From positions 1-53,873 of IMG/VR virus record IMGVR_UViG_3300033553_000840: DNA of 53,873 bases. One strand, written 5' to 3'. Shown one piece after another: positions 14,271 through 21,979 of the stretch. A model generated the notes under the pieces. The model saw nothing but the letters and a program-made list of their open reading frames with translations, was not told the DNA's origin and did no database searches. The DNA is from a virus. Position 1 is the first letter of the stretch, and every line of letters starts with the position of its first letter. The translations under genes and the position numbers were made by a program.

Positions 14271-15321
14271 TTCGACTAATCTCCCCTCTTGAATATTGTC
14301 TTATAATGGCTTTCATGGCTTTGATCGACACATAAGGCACTACTCTTGTTTTAAATACCTTGTACGTCTGTGAGTGTTTTATCCATCCCAGATAACTGAT
14401 AATTGCGGCCGCATCTTTGAATGTGGCTTTTCCTTTGTTGTAGATGCGCTTTGCTTTACGTGTGATGCGCAACATCAGGCTTTTTCTTAATATTGTTTTG
14501 TGCCTGAAAAACCTGAATCCCATAAAATCCAGCGCTCTTGCATCTAGCTTAAATACCTGCCAGTTTTTCTTGATTTTGAGGTTCATTTTTTCCAGGTACC
14601 CCATGATCATGCGCACGGCTTTGTGTAGTTTTCTTTTGTTGGGCCCAAACAGAATCATATCGTCCATATACCTCATGTAGTACTTTATTTTCAGCACTTG
14701 TTTTATGAGGTGGTCCAGCTTTTGCAAAATGAAATTAGCCAGCCATTGGCTTGTTAAATATCCGATTGGCAGGCCTTTTGGGTAGCTGTCTATGATGGTG
14801 TCCAGGAGCCACAACATTTTAGGGTCTTTGATGATGGTTCTGATACTGGCCTTGGCCAGGGTGTGCGTAACTGATTCATAAAATTTTGTGATGTCTAATT
14901 TTGCACTGTATTTAGTGTTTTTCCTGTCTTTTCTGATCCACTTTTCAAGTTTTGGTTTTCCAAAATGCGGTCCTCTGCCCGGCATGCTTCCGCAGGAGTA
15001 GGCATATGCACCTTTTTCTATAACTGGCTGTAATTGTAGTACCAGTGCCCAGTGTATGATTTGGTCTGGATAAAAATCGATTTTTGTAACTTTCCGCTGT
15101 TTCTGTCCCGCTCCTTCTCTAATAAAGGATTCCTTGTATGGGCATGGTTTGTATGTGCCGGTGACCAGCATTTTATGAATTTGGTATGCGTGTTTTTCAA
15201 CGTCTGCCAATACTTCCTGGACTTCTTTTCTATCTTTCTTGTCTTCAGCTGCTCGGTAAATTGCAGCTGTTATGTTTTGCATTGATATTGTTCTTTCAAA
15301 TATGTGTTTTTCCGTCTTCAT
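14224..15321 (-). CDS. DGR reverse transcriptase
   Basis: 365 residues, ATG after AAAGGACATCGTGG. Retroviral-type RT fold with palm motifs: LDITKFYESV (142-151, first catalytic Asp), GLPIGYLTSQ (183-192, the DGR variant of the RT motif with SQ) and YMDD (218-221). The C-terminus has the basic thumb region (ALDFMGFRFFRHKT...). It makes error-prone cDNA from the TR RNA, miscopying adenines, and the cDNA replaces VR in the tail gene. Gene order VR, TR, RT on one strand matches known DGRs. No Avd gene lies between VR and RT. Confidence 0.93.
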   Translation of the reverse strand: MKTEKHIFERTISMQNITAAIYRAAEDKKDRKEVQEVLADVEKHAYQIHKMLVTGTYKPCPYKESFIREGAGQKQRKVTKIDFYPDQIIHWALVLQLQPVIEKGAYAYSCGSMPGRGPHFGKPKLEKWIRKDRKNTKYSAKLDITKFYESVTHTLAKASIRTIIKDPKMLWLLDTIIDSYPKGLPIGYLTSQWLANFILQKLDHLIKQVLKIKYYMRYMDDMILFGPNKRKLHKAVRMIMGYLEKMNLKIKKNWQVFKLDARALDFMGFRFFRHKTILRKSLMLRITRKAKRIYNKGKATFKDAAAIISYLGWIKHSQTYKVFKTRVVPYVSIKAMKAIIRQYSRGEISRNENIPLRKHRTAIAS

Positions 15322-15330
15322 CCACGATGT

Positions 15331-15471
15331 CCTTTCTTATGGCCTATGGGTGGTTCGAATTCGCATGAACCTACTTGACCCATCCAGTTTCGGCTTAATT
15401 TTTACCTAGGGGTAAGGAATATGGCACACCATCGTTCGAGATGATTTTTGTTACTTTTCCATAAGAATGGA
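15331..15471 (-). other. DGR RNA spacer closed by TR/RBS inverted repeat
   Basis: On the minus-strand RNA the bases directly after TR (TTCTTATGG, 15467-15459) are the perfect complement of CCATAAGAA (15342-15334), just ahead of the RT start. Across one A-A mismatch the pairing continues: TCC at the TR end (15471-15469) with GGA (15333 side, 15332-15330), the core of the RT Shine-Dalgarno. The 116-nt spacer is thus a closed domain. A 14-nt copy of TR (15353-15366) lies within it. Confidence 0.6.
15353..15366. repeat. 14-bp copy of a TR segment in the spacer
   Basis: GTTCGAATTCGCAT is identical to 15487-15500 inside the TR. It contains the self-complementary CGAATTCG, so the RNA copies in TR and spacer can pair with each other. 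Confidence 0.75.
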
Positions 15472-15576
15472 GAGCGACGCGCCAATGTTCGAATTCGCAT
15501 TGGAGAGCGGATTGTTCAGATTCACCGTGCCGGCCCCGCAAAGAGAGCCATTGTTACGATTGCCACTGACAAGCGC
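15469..15576 (-). repeat. DGR template repeat (TR)
   Basis: 108 bp in the noncoding gap between the tail gene and the RT gene, 218 bp from and parallel to VR. Of 108 aligned positions 94 are identical. Read on the minus strand it has AAT/AAC codons at the sites that vary in VR (for example AATCGTAACAAT against GCTCGTGGCTAT). The 3' end is GC-rich (GGCGCGTCGCTCTCC), as expected of the IMH* part, after which TR and VR diverge. It has 21 adenines on the transcribed strand, 12 of them changed in VR. Confidence 0.92.
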
Positions 15577-15600
15577 TGCGCATGTGTGCCATATCCCTAT

Positions 15601-15665
15601 ATATGATTTTGATTTATTGTTGATGTGTAATTCTTTCCGGGGGCTGGCTGCCCCCTTGCCCCCGC
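15601..15665 (-). other. Hairpin just downstream of VR
   Basis: GGGGGC TGGCT GCCCCC at 15639-15655, a perfect 6-bp stem, 11 bp past the tail gene stop. On the minus strand no T-tract follows, so it is not an ordinary terminator. In the Bordetella phage DGR a hairpin/cruciform directly after VR stimulates retrohoming; the position fits. Confidence 0.7.
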
Positions 15666-17408
15666 TTAACTGGTCTTCTCAAGGAAGGAGAGCGACGCGC
15701 CAAAGTTCGAAGTCGCAAGGGAGAGCGGATTGGACACCGTCACCGTGCCGGCCCCGCAAAGAGAGCCATAGCCACGAGCGCCACTGACAAGCGCCCACTT
15801 TATAGTGCCTCCAACTGCGTACCAAAGTCCGCATGTATAGTACGTTGTTGCTGATGCACCGTTTGTGTCCGGGATGAATCCTAAATCTTCAACGATTTTT
15901 GCATCACGCAGATACCCGCCTGATCCGCCTGTTGGAAATACGCCGGTAGGTGTGTAGCCGGCGGGCATTACATTTTCGTCTGGTGTCGCTGGTTGCAGGT
16001 ATGGCGGTGTTTTTCTGACGTGTATTTCTCCATTCAGTGCCAGGAGCATGCCGCTCATTCTTTCCCAGTAGTTACCCCAGTAGTTTTCGATGTAGAACAC
16101 TTTTACCGCCTGGGTTGTAGTGCTGTAACCGTGGAATTGGCCTTTTCCTTTCAGGGCTCCTGGTGCTATGTAAACACCTGAATCGCTGTTCCCGTTTCCA
16201 AATGTCAATTGATCTGCTGTTGTTTTGCCTATGAGCCATAGCAGGTAAGTGATGTAGTCTCGTTGCGATTTGTAACCTATATGCCATCCAATCCCGTTTT
16301 CTTCCGCTCTTTCGATTTCTATTTGTCCTGTTTGACTGGCCATGACCGCACCCGTTGCCAGTGACCGAAGACGTGGCGCTACATACGATCCGTCAAACAT
16401 TGCTTTGTACATGTAATCCTGTATGTTTCCATTTTCGTCAGTAAATGCATGGGCGTGGTAGCTTGAATCGTACTGCACGTTTGAAAAAACAATATACTCA
16501 TGTGTTGCGTCTTCCCATTCTTTTATCCATAACCGTTTGAACTGGCTCATTGCATTTCCTGCAAAGGCTGTGCTTCCGATGTCCGAGGCTGTTCCGTCGG
16601 CTTTTTTTGTTTGATCGTTTCGGTCTAGTCGGTAGGCGACGGTACCATCGTAGTTTAGCATGACGGGGGTGTTTATCCATTCGCAGAAGCCTCTCCATGA
16701 TCCGTAATTAAATTCGTCTGCTGAATAGTTCATGCCGGCCGGGATCATGCCTACAGCGTCGTATAGGTATTCCACCCGTGTAAAGGGGTTCGAGTCGTTT
16801 TTGTCGATTTTTATGCCGTATCGGAATGTGCCAGGTGTGCCGGCGCTGATAATGCCATTTTCGTCAATAGTGATGGTGTTTCCGTCTACTTTTACGTGGC
16901 CTAGGGCTGCGTCTGTTGCTTTATCGTTTTTGTGCACATTAAAATCTTGTTGCGTTACATATATTCCCGATTCCACTGTTATGCTTACATTTTCCGCTTC
17001 CCCAATTGTTGTCGTAATATTGTGTATCGATTCAATCACTGTTGATCCTTGATCTGCAGGTAAGTAGTCTGCAAATGCCCCAGCATTTGTATAGCAATAT
17101 AGTATTTCTCCTTCGTCTGGGTCATTTGCAAATATGCCAATTTCTCTCACAAAAAATCCCTCTGCAAGATCTTCATTTGTTACATATATTCTTATTCTTA
17201 CTGTTCCATCTCCAATCACTGACATATCTCCTATGTCCAGTGTTTTTTTCTCACTTATGAGCACGTTCAAATCTTTTATTTCCTGTTCTGGTTCCAGTGT
17301 TCCGTCACCTATGCCAGATCTAGTGAACTGCAGTTGTGTTCCTATTTGGGCTTTTGCCTGTAATGCTAATCCCTTATTTGTTAGTTGAATGTTCGGAAAA
17401 TCCGCCAA
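15666..17408 (-). CDS. DGR-diversified tail (receptor-binding) protein
   Basis: 580 residues. The N-terminus (NIQLTNKGLALQAKAQIGTQ, LQFTRSGIGDG) is the phage tail-collar/fibre attachment type found downstream of gpI. The C-terminus from about 480 has the DGR target pattern: GGSGGYLRDAKIVEDLGFIP, TTYYTCGLWYAVGG and the variable segment ALVSGARGYGSLCGAG to ASLSF, expected to form a C-type lectin fold. VR covers the last codons to 10 before the stop. The protein probably sits at the tail tip or fibre end and binds the host surface, with ligand contacts diversified by the DGR. Confidence 0.9.
   Translation of the reverse strand: MADFPNIQLTNKGLALQAKAQIGTQLQFTRSGIGDGTLEPEQEIKDLNVLISEKKTLDIGDMSVIGDGTVRIRIYVTNEDLAEGFFVREIGIFANDPDEGEILYCYTNAGAFADYLPADQGSTVIESIHNITTTIGEAENVSITVESGIYVTQQDFNVHKNDKATDAALGHVKVDGNTITIDENGIISAGTPGTFRYGIKIDKNDSNPFTRVEYLYDAVGMIPAGMNYSADEFNYGSWRGFCEWINTPVMLNYDGTVAYRLDRNDQTKKADGTASDIGSTAFAGNAMSQFKRLWIKEWEDATHEYIVFSNVQYDSSYHAHAFTDENGNIQDYMYKAMFDGSYVAPRLRSLATGAVMASQTGQIEIERAEENGIGWHIGYKSQRDYITYLLWLIGKTTADQLTFGNGNSDSGVYIAPGALKGKGQFHGYSTTTQAVKVFYIENYWGNYWERMSGMLLALNGEIHVRKTPPYLQPATPDENVMPAGYTPTGVFPTGGSGGYLRDAKIVEDLGFIPDTNGASATTYYTCGLWYAVGGTIKWALVSGARGYGSLCGAGTVTVSNPLSLATSNFGASLSFLEKTS
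15687..15794 (-). repeat. DGR variable repeat (VR)
   Basis: Last part of the tail gene, aligned without gaps to TR (+218). Differences: 12 at TR adenines and two adjacent ones (15737, 15738) at a T and a C. Changed codons, TR to VR: AAT-GCT, AAC-GGC, AAT-TAT, AATCTG-ACGGTG, AAC-TCC, AAT-CTT, AAT-ACT, ATT-TTT. Replaced residues are spread over the predicted ligand surface, which shows that the cassette has been active. Confidence 0.92.
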
Positions 17409-17421
17409 CTTGCTCCCTCCT

Positions 17422-18060
17422 TTAGGTTATAAATATTTCATTAACTACCTGTATGCATCCCGCTTTATTTAGTTTTGCCTTTGTTTCACCTGCGGCTATA
17501 TCTATTCCAGATGTAACCACCGTTCCCTTCATGTGTCCTAGAGCAATGTTTAACTCCATTTCTTTTGTTTTTTCGATGAATATTTTTTCCAGCCAACTCC
17601 TTAAATTTTTTACTGTATTTATTAATTTTACTATTTGTTCAATCCTTTCTTCACTATATGCCAGGGCATCTGTTTTAACCATAAAACTGTATGGTTCTCC
17701 TTCATACTCAAACCATTCAATTATCTCTCCGTTTCCGAAAACATCTTGAATTATTTGCTGAACGGCATAGGGTGTTCCTTTGGTGTACTTTTTCAGATAA
17801 CCCGATTTCACCAGCCTTCTCTTTGTTTCAATCGGAAAAGCTGTATCATAGAAATCAATTCGCATTTGTATTGCCAGGTGATCCAGTATAATTCCCGGGG
17901 CACTGTCAATGTCTGTCATGACCATTACCAGACCCACTTTCTGAGCAATTTCCTGAAACTCCTTGTCTGCAGCAGCTGATGCTGCTATTATATCCGGATC
18001 TGATCTTAGATTTTCCGGAAGCAATTCAAGAAGTGTGACGGTTTTGGTTGTTTTACTCAT
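17422..18060 (-). CDS. Phage tail protein I (P2 gpI-like)
   Basis: About 212 residues from the ATG (SKTTKTVTLLELLPENLRSD), overlapping the end of the gpJ gene. Tail_P2_I features: an N-terminal LLPENLRSDP, then ILDHLAIQMRIDFYD and GTPYAVQQIIQDVFG, a conserved baseplate wedge pattern. It links baseplate to the fibre encoded next (15666-17408). C-terminus AGCIQVVNEIFIT. Confidence 0.85.
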   Translation of the reverse strand: MSKTTKTVTLLELLPENLRSDPDIIAASAAADKEFQEIAQKVGLVMVMTDIDSAPGIILDHLAIQMRIDFYDTAFPIETKRRLVKSGYLKKYTKGTPYAVQQIIQDVFGNGEIIEWFEYEGEPYSFMVKTDALAYSEERIEQIVKLINTVKNLRSWLEKIFIEKTKEMELNIALGHMKGTVVTSGIDIAAGETKAKLNKAGCIQVVNEIFIT

Positions 18061-19204
18061 CTTCCAGACCCCCATACGCTGCATCAATCGTGGTTTCTTT
18101 TGCCACTTCCGTTTCTCCAATCACAGTAAATACAGGGCTTGTTATTTCCACACGTTTCGCTCCCGCCTGTACTATTCTGGCGCTCAGCTCTGATGGGTTT
18201 ATGTCTCTTCCAATCCTTATCTTTTGCCAGGTGACATATTCGCTTATGGCCAGGTTTATGGCGTCTTGTATTTCCACCACTCTTGATTCGTTTTGTTTTC
18301 CGATGTAGTAGGTTAGTTCGATTGCGTAGTCTACCTGGTCCGGAGCACCTACTTGTAAATTATCCGTTAACGGCCTTCTATTTGATGCGCTTAGGTAGTT
18401 TGTTATCTCGGTGATCAGTGAGCTGTCTGGGATGGATCCGTCTGATAGGATGAATCGAATGTCAACAACTCCCGGATCGGGTGAACTTGGTTTTACATCA
18501 CCTATCGCTGAGCTGTACTGCTTAGCGAAAAACACATAGGCATCTCCCGGACCGGCCACTGAAAACGACTCCGGTTTCAAGTAGATTCGCTCTCTTAGTG
18601 ATACATCGTCTTCTGCAGCTTCACCGCCTTGTGATGTGGTGGTGTTGGCCACTGATGCAATGCCGGCCACTGGGTTTACCAGCGTGCTTATCTGTCCTGG
18701 TGTAAACCCATTACCTGCTGTGCCCAGGGTTCTGCAAATACTTTGCACATCGATGTATTCTTCTGCTTCTTCTATTTCTGCATAGACCGTTGTTTCAAAA
18801 AAAATACCGTTTCCTGGGGTTGTTAATGTTCCTGCAGGTATCGGTATGGTTGTGCCTTCCTGTGATTTTGTAAACCTTACAGTTGTAACAGCTGCCGATG
18901 GTCCGTTTCTTCCTTCTCCCACTATGGCTCCCAGATTTTCCAAATAACTTCCTTCAGAATACCTGAGCAGGTTTTGTTTTGCTGCGTAGTCTATCTGCTG
19001 AAGCAATCCGTATTCTCTTAGAGCCTGTGCATAAATCCATATTCTTACCGGGTCTCCTGGTGACAGGGTTTTTCTCACACCCGTTGACTCGAAATAGACC
19101 TCTTCATACTCTGCCACCATTTGAGACAACATTGTTTGTACATCCTTATTCACAAAGTTAATTTCCGGCAAGCTTCTGAAGGCTCTTATTGATTCGTTAG
19201 ACAC
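18053..19204 (-). CDS. Baseplate J family protein (P2 gpJ-like)
   Basis: 383 residues. Baseplate_J wedge protein: LSPGDPVRIWIYAQALREYG, PIPAGTLTTPGNGIFFETT, RIYLKPESFSVAGPGDAYVF and DIRFILSDGSIPDSSLITEI. It forms the outer baseplate wedge of contractile tails and changes conformation at infection. It overlaps gpW upstream and gpI downstream by 8 bp each, the typical W-J-I order. Confidence 0.92.
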   Translation of the reverse strand: MSNESIRAFRSLPEINFVNKDVQTMLSQMVAEYEEVYFESTGVRKTLSPGDPVRIWIYAQALREYGLLQQIDYAAKQNLLRYSEGSYLENLGAIVGEGRNGPSAAVTTVRFTKSQEGTTIPIPAGTLTTPGNGIFFETTVYAEIEEAEEYIDVQSICRTLGTAGNGFTPGQISTLVNPVAGIASVANTTTSQGGEAAEDDVSLRERIYLKPESFSVAGPGDAYVFFAKQYSSAIGDVKPSSPDPGVVDIRFILSDGSIPDSSLITEITNYLSASNRRPLTDNLQVGAPDQVDYAIELTYYIGKQNESRVVEIQDAINLAISEYVTWQKIRIGRDINPSELSARIVQAGAKRVEITSPVFTVIGETEVAKETTIDAAYGGLEDE

Positions 19205-19496
19205 CTATGATCACCACCTTTGGGTATAATTTTCCCTGCAAGGCATCTGTCTCGAAGGTTACTTCTGATACTCTTGCTCTTGATTCGTAACGTTTTATTT
19301 GTTCTGTATACTCCACTACCAGTCTTCCTTTAGCCTCTTCCAGCGGAAGATCTAAAACATCGATATTTATGCCAAAGTTTCTATCCAGCGGCACTGATCC
19401 TCTTGCCGTGGTTATGATCGTTCTGACATTTTGCACAATCTCTTCGGCTCCGGAAGCGTCGAAAATAATTTCAGCTGCATTCAGGTTAATTTCCAT
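19197..19496 (-). CDS. gpW/gp25-family baseplate protein
   Basis: 99 residues. GPW_gp25 family: IVQNVRTIITTARGSVPLDR, NFGINIDVLDLPL, AKGRLVVEYTEQIKRYESRA and VSEVTFETDALQGKLYPKV. The EPR-like core is represented by GSVPLDRNFGI. It is the inner baseplate wedge component that starts sheath assembly. Confidence 0.9.
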   Translation of the reverse strand: MEINLNAAEIIFDASGAEEIVQNVRTIITTARGSVPLDRNFGINIDVLDLPLEEAKGRLVVEYTEQIKRYESRARVSEVTFETDALQGKLYPKVVIIGV

Positions 19497-19500
19497 GGTA

Positions 19501-20169
19501 TCAATCCACCCTTATATACTGGTTGTATACGTAAGCCGTCCCGCCTCCGTACTCTATTTCAAGCCAATTACCAGAACTTCCTACAATGGTTATTTGTGTG
19601 CCATTTGTCAGCGTTCCTATAGGTGCATGTGACATCCCTGGCCCTGGTCGCACATTAAGCACCGATGCAGTTACGGTTCCTGTTTTTGTTTCAGACTGTG
19701 TTTCCTGTACTGGCGATGCCATAGGTGGTGGCGGTGCTGGTGCAGGTTTCCATAGAACCAATCCCTCTTCCTCTTCAACGTCCTCTTTCAGGCTTAGTTC
19801 CAGGGTTAAACTGTACACTTGTCCACGGTCAAGCACTACATTTAACGCTTTTGACATGCTTTCAATCACCCATTTACCTTCTCCCTGTGGCTTATTTCCG
19901 ATCACCAGGGTATGGGCTTCACCTTTTTTCAAAATCTCGTGCAAATTCTCATACTCTTTCATGGGGTTTACACCATTACTGGCATTCAGATCAATGTTAA
20001 AGGTCACAATATCAAGTTCCGTTCCCATAAATTCCAGTTGTGGCTTTCGCAGTATCAGGCGGTGTTCTGCGAAATTTGCGAATGATTCACGACTGTAATT
20101 TCTAAACGTTAGTATTCGCCTGTCTGATGTTCTAAAGGTTATTGGTCCAAAAAATCCTATTGTTGCCAT
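19501..20169 (-). CDS. P2 gpU-like tail protein fused to a bacterial SH3 domain
   Basis: 222 residues. N-terminal 125 are Phage_P2_GpU-like (RTSDRRILTFRNYSRESFAN, EHRLILRKPQLEFMGTELD), the tail terminator/tip protein. A proline-rich linker (APAPPPPMASP) leads to a C-terminal SH3_3 domain (VLNVRPGPGMSHAPIGTLTN, VGSSGNWLEIEYGGG). SH3 domains usually bind peptidoglycan or cell wall polymers, so this tail component may touch the wall during penetration. Confidence 0.85.
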   Translation of the reverse strand: MATIGFFGPITFRTSDRRILTFRNYSRESFANFAEHRLILRKPQLEFMGTELDIVTFNIDLNASNGVNPMKEYENLHEILKKGEAHTLVIGNKPQGEGKWVIESMSKALNVVLDRGQVYSLTLELSLKEDVEEEEGLVLWKPAPAPPPPMASPVQETQSETKTGTVTASVLNVRPGPGMSHAPIGTLTNGTQITIVGSSGNWLEIEYGGGTAYVYNQYIRVD

Positions 20170-20183
20170 GGTATATCACCGCC

Positions 20184-20708
20184 TTAAAATGGTTTTTCTG
20201 TGGGTACGGATGGTGTTATACTTCCTACTGCTGTTATATTGCCCTCTGCATGTATATTTCCATCCACTTTCACGTCACTATCAACAATAAGGCCCTGGTT
20301 TATCCTCGTGCTTCCTTCCACTGTCAGATTACCTGTTATGGTCACGTCTCCCATGAGCCTAATGTTTTGTGCTGAAATGGTGAAGGTCTTTGTCTGGCTG
20401 TCATACTTTAAGTATGATTCATTCCAGAAATGCTTATAGTACAGCTTTTTTCCCCATTCAACAGGTTTTACCATTTGGCTGAAGAACTTTCCTATGCACA
20501 CACCTTGCGATGTGCCTGTGCCCAGGAAAATGCAAAACACTGAATCCCCAGGTTCCGGCATCATATACTCGAATGCCATCATGGGTATTTCTCCTGACGT
20601 TGTGTTTTCTTTGTCCTTAAAGGTCACTCTGACTTTACCGGCCTGATAGTTCACGCTTGATACCGTGGCCACCCTGAAAAGGTTTTTAATGATTCTCAGC
20701 GCGTCCAT
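20184..20708 (-). CDS. Baseplate assembly protein V (spike)
   Basis: 174 residues. P2 gpV-like spike: N-terminal OB-like domain (VATVSSVNYQAGKVRVTFKD, MMPEPGDSVFCIFLGTG) and a C-terminal beta-helix built of short repeats (MGDVTITGNLTVEGSTRI, VDSDVKVDGNIHAEGN). Forms the membrane-piercing tip. Its start overlaps the stop of gpD by one base. Confidence 0.9.
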   Translation of the reverse strand: MDALRIIKNLFRVATVSSVNYQAGKVRVTFKDKENTTSGEIPMMAFEYMMPEPGDSVFCIFLGTGTSQGVCIGKFFSQMVKPVEWGKKLYYKHFWNESYLKYDSQTKTFTISAQNIRLMGDVTITGNLTVEGSTRINQGLIVDSDVKVDGNIHAEGNITAVGSITPSVPTEKPF

Positions 20709-21757
20709 CAGTACCCCTCCAATACTTTGTGAGATGCAAAATTAGTTGTCGATTTTTGACCAACGCTGTGATCAACTGCATCAATAAAATACTTTCCGTT
20801 GAATTTTCCAAATCCAGTTATAATGACATTGATCCCTGCCATGATGTCCAGGTTCATTGGCAGATTTCCACCGAGTACAGTTTCGTACTTGTTCGCTTCA
20901 CGTAGCTTTGATTGTGCTATTATTTCAGCCTCTGCAATGCTATAAACTGTTTCATTCACTCTCAGTATTTTGTTTCCTGTCCTACCTGGTGCCCTGAAAG
21001 TATATGTGTAGGTTTCTTCTGTGTCTGGTAGTGAGTATGTCACTTCACAGGCATCATAAACGCCGGCCGTACTGGTTCTGGCTTCCCATGATGAATCAAT
21101 GTTCGTTTCATCAATGGTGAGCGTCACTGGCTTCATTGTCTTTTCATCCACTTTTTGTGGTGGGTTTTTCGCTTCCAGTTCCATTTCCCTGTACAGTACA
21201 ATGTGATCCCGGTATACTTTCATGGCCATCCCATAACGCTTCGCAACTTCAAACAGAAAGCCTGCGTCCGGTTTTTGGGCCTGTTCAATAAAATTTATCA
21301 CTGGATTAAAGGCTGATTCATACTTCAATTTCAATCCATTTGCGCTGGCTATTGCCTTGCCAATTTCTTTAAGGGTGGCCATCTCAAAAGTGCGCGAGTG
21401 TTCCGTTTCCATAAAATCTTCATTCGATGGGATTGATAGCCCCTGGATGGTTGCAGTAATCGGCCGGCCTCTAAACTCCGGCTCATCAATAATAAAATTG
21501 CCACAGAAAAACCTTTTTTCCCGGTCTTCCTTTTCCCAGTTTTTTGTGACAATGGACGCCATGATGGTATCCCCTTTTTCAGGAAACCAGTCTCCCATCC
21601 ATTTTTTCTTACTGTCTTTGACTTCAATGGCTAGACTGTCCGCCTCACCTGATGCTTTTTCAGAATAGGTGAGGCTTATCAGATCTTGCGCAATGTCGGC
21701 GGTAATGTTTTTGTTTTGGTAGAAGATGTCTACTGACGTTCTTCTTATTTCTTTCAT
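20708..21757 (-). CDS. P2 gpD-like late control / tail hub protein
   Basis: 349 residues from the ATG after GGAGGCGATAG. Phage_GPD family: RRTSVDIFYQNKNITADIAQ, DLISLTYSEKASGEADSLAI, GFLFEVAKRYGMAMKVYRD, and the closing FDAVDHSVGQKSTTNF-type end (YFIDAVDHSVG). It is the hub on which the spike sits, connecting to the tube. Confidence 0.9.
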   Translation of the reverse strand: MKEIRRTSVDIFYQNKNITADIAQDLISLTYSEKASGEADSLAIEVKDSKKKWMGDWFPEKGDTIMASIVTKNWEKEDREKRFFCGNFIIDEPEFRGRPITATIQGLSIPSNEDFMETEHSRTFEMATLKEIGKAIASANGLKLKYESAFNPVINFIEQAQKPDAGFLFEVAKRYGMAMKVYRDHIVLYREMELEAKNPPQKVDEKTMKPVTLTIDETNIDSSWEARTSTAGVYDACEVTYSLPDTEETYTYTFRAPGRTGNKILRVNETVYSIAEAEIIAQSKLREANKYETVLGGNLPMNLDIMAGINVIITGFGKFNGKYFIDAVDHSVGQKSTTNFASHKVLEGY

Positions 21758-21758
21758 G

Positions 21759-21968
21759 CTATCGCCTCCATGGCGGTATGTTTTCAATAGTGCTGCCTTG
21801 CGAGGGGGCAATTTCCGGAATTTTGATGGTGATCCCTCCGCTGAACACTACTTTGTCGATGTGGTTTGGGTTAGCTTCCATTAACTCCCTGATCCGGAAT
21901 ACTGACCCCATTTCCCGGTGTGCTATCAAATCGAAAGTATCTCCCGATACTGTGGTGTAATTTCTCAT
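21759..21968 (-). CDS. Tail protein X (LysM-like)
   Basis: 69 residues, ATG preceded by GGAGG. Phage_tail_X pattern: YTTVSGDTFDLIAHREMG and ELMEANPNHIDKVVFSGGIT. Small LysM-like fold thought to cap or stabilise the hub. Sits between tape measure and gpD as in P2-type tails. Confidence 0.88.
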   Translation of the reverse strand: MRNYTTVSGDTFDLIAHREMGSVFRIRELMEANPNHIDKVVFSGGITIKIPEIAPSQGSTIENIPPWRR

Positions 21969-21979
21969 GGCCAGCCTCC

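Noticed and set aside
15639-15655. Hairpin after the tail gene as an intrinsic terminator
   Set aside because: Neither strand has a T-tract following the stem, and the TR must be transcribed.
15469-15794. TR/VR pair as a recent simple gene-end duplication
   Set aside because: Twelve of 14 differences are at adenines of one strand and an RT gene is adjacent, which a plain duplication does not explain.
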